DNA of 64,000 bases from assembly GCF_042683245.1 (NCBI RefSeq), contig NZ_JBHUJB010000083.1, positions 119,921 to 183,920 on the forward strand, written 5' to 3'. Positions 10,162 through 17,703 of the stretch are shown here, piece after piece. The position numbers were made by a program, and so were the translations under genes. This DNA comes from Rubritalea tangerina. GTDB taxonomy: Bacteria; Verrucomicrobiota; Verrucomicrobiia; Verrucomicrobiales; Akkermansiaceae. Under the pieces are notes generated by a model. That model saw only the letters and a program-made list of their open reading frames with translations, did no database searches and was not told the origin of the DNA. The stretch's first letter is position 1; each line of letters opens with the position of its first letter.

Positions 10162-10240
10162 TGGTGGGGGAAGATTGTACTCATAAGGGACACACTTGCG
10201 GGGGCTGCTCTCTTGAAATGTGTGGTGAATGTTGAGAGTA

Positions 10241-10256
10241 TGAGAGCATGCTCTCA
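10241..10256. promoter_or_regulatory. 16-bp perfect palindrome upstream of zinc-ribbon gene
   Basis: TGAGAGCATGCTCTCA is identical to its own reverse complement. It lies 42 bases before the ATG at 10298 and 80 bases after the previous stop codon, the place expected for an operator. It has no loop and no T-tract, so it is less likely to be a terminator. Binding protein unknown. Confidence 0.4.
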
Positions 10257-10297
10257 GGTGCCAATCTGTTAGCACATGCACATACCCAACACCACTC

Positions 10298-13200
10298 ATG
10301 CACGAAAAATCTACGATCGATGCTGCTTGCCCGTCCTGTGGTAAGCAGTTCAAACTGGACGCCGAATTGTTAGGCAGAAAAGGCCGTTGCGACGCCTGTG
10401 ATACTAAGTTTATCATTGAAGAAGCACCGAAAAGGAAAGCGAAGAAGAAGGAGGCGGTGAGCCCTCCACCTCAGGCTTTAGCATCGGCGAAATCATCTTC
10501 AGGTGTGGGAGTAGGGGTGGCAGCCATTGCTCTGGTAGGGGTGCTAGGAGTGGGTTACTTTTTTTATGACACGCAGGCACCGAGTAGCGGTGGGACGCCG
10601 GTAGTGACGGCAGGTTCTTTAGATGTTTCAAAGGAGCCAGCATTGGCGCCCTTGGTAGAGAGTTTTCCGGTGGTTGAGACATTTAGCGAGCCGGACATCC
10701 GCAAGTACATGCAGCGGTATCCCGATGTACACATGGGATGGATGCCCTCAAAGGTAGAGCAGGCTGAGGAAGCTAAGGGATGGGGGCATTATCTTGGACC
10801 CTTGGGGGTAAGGATTCGTTCTTACGTACCTCAACATCAGGGGCGTGCCTGTTTTGCAGCGATTGTTCCTGATTGTTTACGAGGTGAAGATGGCAGGTTG
10901 GCATTGACTGCGGCTGAGGTGGTTAGCATCGCTCCAGGCTCACCTGCAGAAGGCAAGTTAGAGGAAGGGGATCTAATCATTGGTATCGAAGGTGAGGTGC
11001 TTCAATCAGGCAATAAGTACCGGCCGGATTGGGAATTCATGCACAAGGACAGGCGTGAGGTTCAACTTATGTTCGGGGAGAAGCTGGATACTGCGCAGGC
11101 ACGTGGTGATGTGCGCTTGAGTGTCATGCGGTATCCACGGCCAAGCGAGACAGTGTTTTCTGAGGAGATGGTGGAGTCAGATGGCAAGTGTATGTTATCT
11201 GAGACAGCAGTGCGTGCGGGGGATGAGATCCACCTGATTGTCGATAAGAAGGATAAGAATGATTTTGATCATTTTACGTGGCTTACTCCTGCACTGAATG
11301 GGCCGGCGGGCAGCTTGGACCTGAGTGATGAGGCGAAAATTAAGCCGATGAAAGCGACTACAGGCTGGGGGAAGGTGACACGGGGTAAGGATCTGACGGG
11401 TAAAGTGATAGCGGAACCCTGTCTTTCTGTGCACGGTGATTCCACATTAGTGTTTGTGGTACCGGAGGGGTTTGATCGTTTCACAACGGGGATGCAAGTG
11501 ACGCATGGGAAAGCGGATTTGCGTGCTGAGGTAAGGATCATCAAGCAACGCGAGGCTCTTCCTGTAGTGCGCAGGCCATTGTGGGAAGGGGTCGGGGGCA
11601 ACCAATCTGTGGGTGCTCAAGAATTCAGTGTGGAGGTGTCTGGTGATGGCTTTTTGACATTAGAGAGTGATCAGTTTGATGGTAATATTCACGGTGATGG
11701 TACCATGTGGTGCGATGTAGTGTTAGAGGGAGATTACGGCACTATAAATTTGTTAGGAGTGCCTTATGAATCTGCGAGTCCTGGGTATGGGAGGGTGAGA
11801 GTAGAGTTGGAGAAACCGCATGAATTTCAGGGTAAGCAATATGCGCAGAGTATGTATTTGCATGCGCATGGTGAGGCGACATGGAAGCTTCCTGAGGGCA
11901 CCAAGCGTGCAAAGGGGGTATTTATGGCGTCGAGTTACGGCAAGGTTCAGCCTAGGGTATCATATACAAATTTGGCCTTACCCTTAGAGGGGATTCACAA
12001 GCAGAAGGTTGTGGATTTAAGAATACCGATTGGGAAGGTGGAGAGCTTTAGTGAGACGTATCCGAAGGATTGTGCGAAGTCAGAACTGACGGCGCGGAGG
12101 CAGGTGGCGTGGCTTGCTGGTCAGCAGCGTGAGAACGGCACTTGGCCGAGGTTGCGAGGCTATACGACGGATGGTTGGGACACCTCATGGTGTGGGTTGG
12201 CATTGATGTCGAGTGGTGACAGCCAATATGACGAGCAGGTGAAGAAGGCGGCCTATCAGATGGCGTATCATTCGGTGCCTAGTGAGTGGACGGCGGAGCG
12301 CGCGATGCGGTTGATTTTCTTATCTGAGTACTATTTACGGACGAAGGATGTGGGGATTTTAGCGGGTGTTCAGGCAGCCTATCACCAGATGATAGATGTT
12401 TGTAAGAATGATTACATGGCTGGGCACAAGGTGAATGGTTTTGGCTACGGCATTGCGGGCCAGCACTATGGCACTGGGCATCTTGCGTTGGGAGTGGCAT
12501 TGGCATCAAGGACACCGATCACTGTGGACAAGCAATTGGTAGATAGCATCATTCGTCATGCGGGTGAGGTATGTGTGAATGGGACATATGCGTATGGTCG
12601 TGGTCGGAGGATGAAGCGTGATGAATCTCGCCGACACGGCGGGGGGCACGCTATGTCTGGACCTGGGGTGTTAGGCATGCAAATTGCTGGTGGCCACAGG
12701 GAGTCTATCAAGGAAGCAGTAGAGCGCTGGGAGGCCTCTATTGGTGATGGAGATAACTCGCATGCGACGAGTTCATTAGCCTTTATCTTTTCATCGCTTG
12801 CGATGGCGGTGGCGGACGAAGCTGTGTTTCTCAAGCACATGCAGAACTTCAAGTACAAGATGACGATCGACGACAACTGGGAAGGTGGCTATCTCAAGTC
12901 AGCATTCCCACTCGATTTCCAAGGAGGTGAAGGGGTGACATCGATGTGGATTCGCACGGCTGGAAGTATCCTTACCTTGAATGCTTTGAAGCACAATCTA
13001 GCGATTACAGGCAAGAAAGAGTTGATGGCAAGTGAGCGGATTGAGGGCAGTGTCGTGAGTGAATGGGGCGGGCAGGTACATTCTTATTACTTGCGCAATT
13101 GGTGCATTGCCAATGAGTTGTTAGGCGAGAAAGCTCCGCTGGCATTGGCTGAGGGAATTGCCAAGATGCAAGGCTTCGAGCGCGACCTTAAATTAGTTCC

Positions 13201-14371
13201 TAACACCAATGATCTGGTGCAGAAACTAGCGCCTGACTTAGTGAGGGAGATAGCTGGAGATAGCAGCTTAGATGCGATGCAGAGGGCGTATGCTATCGAG
13301 TTGATCACGGGTCTTAACTTCCAGCTCAGCACACAAGTAGAAGGTGAGAAGCAAGCGGTTCAGCTGAATGTGTTTTTGCCATTGCAGCAGCTTAATTGGT
13401 TAGAAGAAGACAAGGAAGCTTTCTACAAGCAATCGCCACTTCCGCTGAAAGCGACAGTGGCTGTGGAAGGAAGTAATTTGGCATCAGCGATACAGATGAA
13501 AGTGGATGGGCTGGAGGGCTTTAATTTTGACCAAGGAACGCGCAAGTTAAAAGCATCTGCAGCACTCAAGGACAGTGGAGTGAAGGAGTTTAGCGGTGTA
13601 GCAAAGATTGCGTTTTTCTTAGGTGGGCAGCACATCAGCTACCAACGTCCATTAGAGTTCAATAAGTTGTTAGTGACAAAGAATGAAGCTAACTTCCGTC
13701 GGTTTGACTTGAAGTTGAAGACGGGGCCACGTGCATATTTCCAGAGCCAGCCACTTGTCATATCAGGCATTGCATTTGACTGCATGTATCCGATTGAGAC
13801 ATTGCCACCGGTGACGGCACCGGATGGTGCCTTGATTGATGTGCATGAGGGGGATGTGGTGACAGTGAACATGGCCAGCGAAAACATGATTTGTGGAACG
13901 GTGTACACGCTGAGTTATGATGCAAAAACTCAGGTGAAGCATGAAGTGCCCGCCAGTGTGAAGGCGGTTCGGGGGGCGATAGATGGTGATCTTGCCGCCT
14001 GGACTGACCACAGTGGTGAGACCGTCGCTACGGTCAAGATGGACGAAGGTAAAGCAGTGTTAGAGTATGATTTTGGCAAGGCTGTAACCTTGAATGGTCT
14101 AGATGTGAAGGATTCACGTGCGTACATGCGTGTGTGGTATCATGATGGCCAGCAATGGATTCCTCTAGTTTGGGATAGTTACAGCAGCTACTCTAACCAG
14201 AACCCAGTATTCCCTGATACTCAGGCGCAGAAGTGGCGGATTGAATTCTTTGGTCGCGACCTTAAGTTGAAGACCTTGAGGTTTTACTATAATAGGCATC
14301 AACTTACGAAGCGTTTACCATTGATTCAGTCGGTGGATACGAAGTTCCTTCCACCGATTCAACCGGAGTGA
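10298..14371 (+). CDS. Zinc-ribbon, PDZ and alpha/alpha-toroid membrane protein (DUF6288-like)
   Basis: 1357 residues in several modules. An N-terminal zinc ribbon has Cys11-x2-Cys14 and Cys31-x2-Cys34, followed by a Lys-rich linker and one membrane helix at about 69-90. Next comes a PDZ-like segment around residues 165-270 with VVSIAPGSPAEGKLEEGDLI. The middle (about 590-900) has repeated W-aromatic-Gly helices (TARRQVAWLAGQQRENGTW...) of the prenyltransferase/squalene cyclase-type alpha/alpha toroid, as in DUF6288 proteins. The last ~130 residues (IDGDLAAWTDHSGET...LRFYYN) look like a discoidin/F5-8C-type binding domain. The arrangement suggests a cytoplasmic ribbon with a large periplasmic part. 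The downstream gene overlaps its stop (GTGA), so they form an operon. Enzymatic activity is unknown. Confidence 0.75.
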   Translation: MHEKSTIDAACPSCGKQFKLDAELLGRKGRCDACDTKFIIEEAPKRKAKKKEAVSPPPQALASAKSSSGVGVGVAAIALVGVLGVGYFFYDTQAPSSGGTPVVTAGSLDVSKEPALAPLVESFPVVETFSEPDIRKYMQRYPDVHMGWMPSKVEQAEEAKGWGHYLGPLGVRIRSYVPQHQGRACFAAIVPDCLRGEDGRLALTAAEVVSIAPGSPAEGKLEEGDLIIGIEGEVLQSGNKYRPDWEFMHKDRREVQLMFGEKLDTAQARGDVRLSVMRYPRPSETVFSEEMVESDGKCMLSETAVRAGDEIHLIVDKKDKNDFDHFTWLTPALNGPAGSLDLSDEAKIKPMKATTGWGKVTRGKDLTGKVIAEPCLSVHGDSTLVFVVPEGFDRFTTGMQVTHGKADLRAEVRIIKQREALPVVRRPLWEGVGGNQSVGAQEFSVEVSGDGFLTLESDQFDGNIHGDGTMWCDVVLEGDYGTINLLGVPYESASPGYGRVRVELEKPHEFQGKQYAQSMYLHAHGEATWKLPEGTKRAKGVFMASSYGKVQPRVSYTNLALPLEGIHKQKVVDLRIPIGKVESFSETYPKDCAKSELTARRQVAWLAGQQRENGTWPRLRGYTTDGWDTSWCGLALMSSGDSQYDEQVKKAAYQMAYHSVPSEWTAERAMRLIFLSEYYLRTKDVGILAGVQAAYHQMIDVCKNDYMAGHKVNGFGYGIAGQHYGTGHLALGVALASRTPITVDKQLVDSIIRHAGEVCVNGTYAYGRGRRMKRDESRRHGGGHAMSGPGVLGMQIAGGHRESIKEAVERWEASIGDGDNSHATSSLAFIFSSLAMAVADEAVFLKHMQNFKYKMTIDDNWEGGYLKSAFPLDFQGGEGVTSMWIRTAGSILTLNALKHNLAITGKKELMASERIEGSVVSEWGGQVHSYYLRNWCIANELLGEKAPLALAEGIAKMQGFERDLKLVPNTNDLVQKLAPDLVREIAGDSSLDAMQRAYAIELITGLNFQLSTQVEGEKQAVQLNVFLPLQQLNWLEEDKEAFYKQSPLPLKATVAVEGSNLASAIQMKVDGLEGFNFDQGTRKLKASAALKDSGVKEFSGVAKIAFFLGGQHISYQRPLEFNKLLVTKNEANFRRFDLKLKTGPRAYFQSQPLVISGIAFDCMYPIETLPPVTAPDGALIDVHEGDVVTVNMASENMICGTVYTLSYDAKTQVKHEVPASVKAVRGAIDGDLAAWTDHSGETVATVKMDEGKAVLEYDFGKAVTLNGLDVKDSRAYMRVWYHDGQQWIPLVWDSYSSYSNQNPVFPDTQAQKWRIEFFGRDLKLKTLRFYYNRHQLTKRLPLIQSVDTKFLPPIQPE

Positions 14372-15222
14372 AGCAGATACGTAGTATAAGCCACTTGGCC
14401 CTTGCTACTTTTGTGGTGGTACCGGCCTGTGAGAAGCCAGCGGCGGAGGGAATGGACCCACCGCCGCAAGTAGAGGAAGTGCTTCTTGTCGAGCGCGAGC
14501 ATACGAGTGAGGCCCTAGCTGCTGCTTTTCCTTTGTTTCCTTTGGTTGAGAAGCAGCGGTGGGGAAAGTTGCTCGATTTAGAGGGAGAATGGGGTGAGGC
14601 GAGTGAGGAGGCGCGTGTGCGGTTGGCAGAAGAGATCAATGCTTTGGGTGATGAGCTGGCAGTCCGCTATCCATTTTCGGCTGATTCGGAGGGCATGCGC
14701 TTGGGAGGGATTCGCTATACGCGCGAGACGGGTGAGATTGAGATTCCGGCGGCTGTGCACTACCCCAAACAAGACCAAGAAGGGAAGGAATATGAGCTCG
14801 AAGTTGTGCTATGCAATGAGAGAGGAAGGGTGCATGAGACGCTATTGCTTACGGATGTTAGGCCATTGCACTTAGAGCTTATGCTGCACTTGATAGGGCA
14901 TAAGAAGAAGGCGACTCAATACCGCTTGTCCATTCGTCTTCCTGATGAGCCGAGCATCCCATTGGTGCGTTTACTGAGTTCTACAAGTGGCGAAGCCTTG
15001 CCAGAGCCATTGGCTTTCACGTTCAGTGGCAGTGCGTTTGGGGAATCGTATGGTCCAGACACGACTGGAGATTTGATCATCACATGGCATGTGCACGATG
15101 CTGTGTTGCAGGCGAGAGATGAGGGTATTGCTCAAGCGCGCACCCGTTTGCTAGTAAAGCGTGATCCTCGTCTAGAGGAGGGCATGGCAGTGCGTTTGGT
15201 GCTCGAGCCTACGGACGAGTGA
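14368..15222 (+). CDS. Exported YdjY-domain protein
   Basis: 284 residues starting at a GTG that overlaps the previous TGA (GTGA), which fixes the start and implies translational coupling. The N-terminus is hydrophobic and ends in VVVPAC-E, a lipobox-like site that would make it a lipoprotein. Residues about 115-165 (IEIPAAVHYPK...LEVVLCNERGRVHETLLLTDVRPLHLELMLHLIG) match the YdjY-type domain found next to Verrucomicrobia and Planctomycetes envelope proteins. The function of the domain is not established. Its coupling to the zinc-ribbon/toroid protein suggests a shared periplasmic complex (inference). Confidence 0.7.
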   Translation: MKQIRSISHLALATFVVVPACEKPAAEGMDPPPQVEEVLLVEREHTSEALAAAFPLFPLVEKQRWGKLLDLEGEWGEASEEARVRLAEEINALGDELAVRYPFSADSEGMRLGGIRYTRETGEIEIPAAVHYPKQDQEGKEYELEVVLCNERGRVHETLLLTDVRPLHLELMLHLIGHKKKATQYRLSIRLPDEPSIPLVRLLSSTSGEALPEPLAFTFSGSAFGESYGPDTTGDLIITWHVHDAVLQARDEGIAQARTRLLVKRDPRLEEGMAVRLVLEPTDE

Positions 15223-15281
15223 AGGGGGAGGTTGGGAAAGTCTCCTAAGTATGATTTGGCGGGGGATTTAGTGACACCACA

Positions 15282-16775
15282 CTAGCGAGATGATGAGGCA
15301 GGTAGGAAGCGGTAGTAGACTTCCAACATGAGAGTGGCTAAGCATGTGCGGTAGTGCAGTGCTGCGGAGCCGCCACCAGCAAATGAAGTAGCAGTACCAT
15401 TGATGGCATTGCCACCGCCTGGGCTTTTGAATGAGCCGTCAGGGTTTTGAGCGGCGAGGACTTCATCGCGGAAGAGTTTGTTGTAGTTTCTCCAAGTGGT
15501 CCCCCCGATGTTCATCATGGCTTGTCCGTAGTAGTAGTGGGCGTAGAGGTCGGATTCTGCGGTGTCGTAGCCGAAGGTGACTTTCTTTTCAATAAATTTA
15601 CGACCGGCGCGCACTGTGGCACGGGAGCCTTTGCCCCATTGTTGGTGGCAGAGGATGGAGCCACCCGTCATGGTTGGCTTACCGTTATTTGGCTGGTAGC
15701 GAACGCCGCCATCAGCCGCTTGGCAGCTTTCGAGGTATTCAAGGCCTTTGCGTGAAACTGTGGTGAGTTTTTCGAAGCCTTCGATGCCGGTGTATTTACA
15801 GGCTTTGAGGGCTTGAAGCTGCCAGCAGACGATGGAGCTATCACCGCCGCGTTGGCCGCTGTAGTCATAGTTGTAGTCCCAGCCGCCAGTGCGTTGGTGC
15901 TGTGAGGTGATGATTTGTTGTCCAGCCATGGAGACGACCTCATCGAGGTTTGGAAGGTTGAGGTTTTGTTTGCTACAGAGGGTGTATGCTTCTGCGAGGG
16001 CGTAGGTGGCAATACCGTGCTCGTATGGCCAGTGTTTGTCATTCATGTCGGTTGCGAGTTTACCATTGTTAGCCATACCGACATTGACGAGGTAAACGAT
16101 TGCTTTTTCAACGGTGGCACCGAATTCTGGGGATGCAGGAGTTTCGCAGTGACCGAGGTAGGCGAGGAGGGCGAGTCCGGTGTAGCCGACGCGGTGTTTC
16201 TTCTGCCAAGATCCGTCGTTATTTTGTGTTTTCTGGAGGAATTGGAGTGCCTTGACAACGGCGTCTTCACACTCAGGAGTGCCTCCTTCTTTTTTGAGTC
16301 GAGCGAGGCGGTCTGCTTTAGAGCAACGCTTTTTCATGGAGTCGGGTATAGAACCGTAGCTGCTGCCACCTGGGCCATTGCCATCGCCATCGTCCCAGCC
16401 GTCACCGAAGTCGTCGCCATTACCGAAGTCGAGTGATGGTTCCGTGATTTCGATATCTGGCACAGGTACTGCGGTAGGTGATGCGCTGGTGCTGGCAATG
16501 ACCTTTGCCATTGAAGATGAGGGGGAGGATGGTTTGCGCTCGACCTGGTTAGGTGTTTCAGGTTGTTCAATGTCATCTTTTTCGGCGAGTCCTGGGGAAT
16601 AGGAAATGGTTGGGGGAGGGTTTTTCACCTCGATAGTCAGGGCGATGATGAAGAGAATCAGGCCAATTAAGAAGAGTGAGAGTATGGCGATGATGAGAGA
16701 AGAGATAGTGGAATTTCTTCTCTGAGCTGCGAGTGCGGCTTTTGCTGTTGGGCTGAGTTGTGCGTGTAGGCTCAT
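15282..16775 (-). CDS. Membrane-anchored prenyltransferase/squalene cyclase-like toroid protein
   Basis: 497 residues. A basic N-terminus precedes a long membrane helix (about residues 25-48, ISSLIIAILSLFLIGLILFI), then a Pro/Ser- and Gly/Asp-rich linker to about residue 150, then an alpha/alpha-toroid domain with repeats such as ALQFLQKTQNNDGSW, GYTGLALLAYLGH and EYLESCQAADGGVRY. The catalytic DxDD of true cyclases is not evident, so this is probably a structural or binding version, as in many Verrucomicrobia and Planctomycetes. It converges on the YdjY operon with only 60 bases between. The role is unknown. Confidence 0.75.
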   Translation of the reverse strand: MSLHAQLSPTAKAALAAQRRNSTISSLIIAILSLFLIGLILFIIALTIEVKNPPPTISYSPGLAEKDDIEQPETPNQVERKPSSPSSSMAKVIASTSASPTAVPVPDIEITEPSLDFGNGDDFGDGWDDGDGNGPGGSSYGSIPDSMKKRCSKADRLARLKKEGGTPECEDAVVKALQFLQKTQNNDGSWQKKHRVGYTGLALLAYLGHCETPASPEFGATVEKAIVYLVNVGMANNGKLATDMNDKHWPYEHGIATYALAEAYTLCSKQNLNLPNLDEVVSMAGQQIITSQHQRTGGWDYNYDYSGQRGGDSSIVCWQLQALKACKYTGIEGFEKLTTVSRKGLEYLESCQAADGGVRYQPNNGKPTMTGGSILCHQQWGKGSRATVRAGRKFIEKKVTFGYDTAESDLYAHYYYGQAMMNIGGTTWRNYNKLFRDEVLAAQNPDGSFKSPGGGNAINGTATSFAGGGSAALHYRTCLATLMLEVYYRFLPASSSR

Positions 16776-16850
16776 GGGTGTTTATAACGATGTGTTACAG
16801 GTCTAACTCAGTGGTTGGTTTTTTTATTAGGGCATGTGGGCAAAAAAAAT

Positions 16851-16877
16851 AAGCTATTTCACGGGGTGAAATAGCTT
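16851..16877 (-). terminator. Rho-independent terminator of the DNRLRE PEP-CTERM gene
   Basis: A perfect 12-bp stem (AAGCTATTTCAC / GTGAAATAGCTT) with a 3-base loop. On the reverse strand it is followed by eight T (A-run at 16842-16849 on the given strand). It sits 28 bases after the stop codon at 16905, so it ends that transcript. Confidence 0.88.
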
Positions 16878-16904
16878 AGGTTCTGTGGGTGATGTGAAAT
16901 CTGG

Positions 16905-17630
16905 TTATCGTCGTCTTCTTAAGCAGAGGGCGATGCCTGCGAATGATGCGAGAGAGGCGCTGCTGGGTTCGGGGATAGCTGAGACGGAGTAGTCGAGATT
17001 GAGCTGCACATGACGGTTAGGATCTGCTGCTTGATCGCTTGTGATTGAGTACCAGTTTGACGGGCTGGAATCTGAGTTCAGGACAAGGTTGAGCGTGCCT
17101 TCTGACGCAGCATTCTGGATGGCTGATTTGAGTGCAGCGGTGTTGAGGCTGATTGTGGCTTGATCGTTATCGGAGGTGTTATCCCAGATGAGGAATGATG
17201 ATCCCAGTACGGTGCTGAGGCTAGCTCCTGGGGTGGTGTCATCAGGTGATGGGGCGTTCCAAGTAGCAAGAGTATCGCTAAAAGAGGCATTCCATTGGCT
17301 CACGATGAGATTTAAGGAAGCGGTACGGCCTCGACGTTCATAGACGGTGAGCGAGGCGGAGTTAATTGTTAGGTTATTATAATTACCTCCTCCATCTGAG
17401 TTGACGAGATTGGTGATAGTACTGAGATCGAAGCCTACGAGGATGCGAAGGTTATCAGGTGAGCCATTTGCACCAACGAGTAGCTCGTTGTCAGAATCGC
17501 CATTGAAGTTTGTGTTGGGGTTCACATCATTGCGGATGTAGGTGTCTTGGGAGACGCTGGCGCTTATGGTAGCTGCTTGGATCGGGAAGACGCAGAGGGC
17601 GGCCATAACGGGGATATATGTTTTTTTCAT
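16905..17630 (-). CDS. DNRLRE-domain secreted protein with PEP-CTERM sorting tail
   Basis: 241 residues from ATG 17630; the frame is open further up to 17786 but MKKTYIPVMAALCVFPIQAA at 17630 is a clear signal peptide. The mature part (SASVSQDTYIRNDVNPNTNFNG...LLVGANG...RILVGFDLS) has the DNRLRE carbohydrate-binding/beta-sandwich pattern. The tail IPEPSSASLASFAGIALCLRRRR is a PEP-CTERM signal, expected to be cleaved by an exosortase and to place the protein at the envelope or extracellular matrix. The gene ends at a strong hairpin terminator and follows the propeller-like gene by 73 bases on the same strand. Confidence 0.85.
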   Translation of the reverse strand: MKKTYIPVMAALCVFPIQAATISASVSQDTYIRNDVNPNTNFNGDSDNELLVGANGSPDNLRILVGFDLSTITNLVNSDGGGNYNNLTINSASLTVYERRGRTASLNLIVSQWNASFSDTLATWNAPSPDDTTPGASLSTVLGSSFLIWDNTSDNDQATISLNTAALKSAIQNAASEGTLNLVLNSDSSPSNWYSITSDQAADPNRHVQLNLDYSVSAIPEPSSASLASFAGIALCLRRRR

Positions 17631-17703
17631 GGTGTTCTCTATTTTTGAATTATTGGGGGGAGCTAGGGTAAGGTGTGCTGAGTGCTCAGAACTGACACAT
17701 GCC

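Noticed and set aside
12556..12876. Reverse-strand frames of 60-120 codons inside the zinc-ribbon/toroid gene and other large genes
   Set aside because: No start signals, no motifs, and they lie wholly inside well-supported genes.
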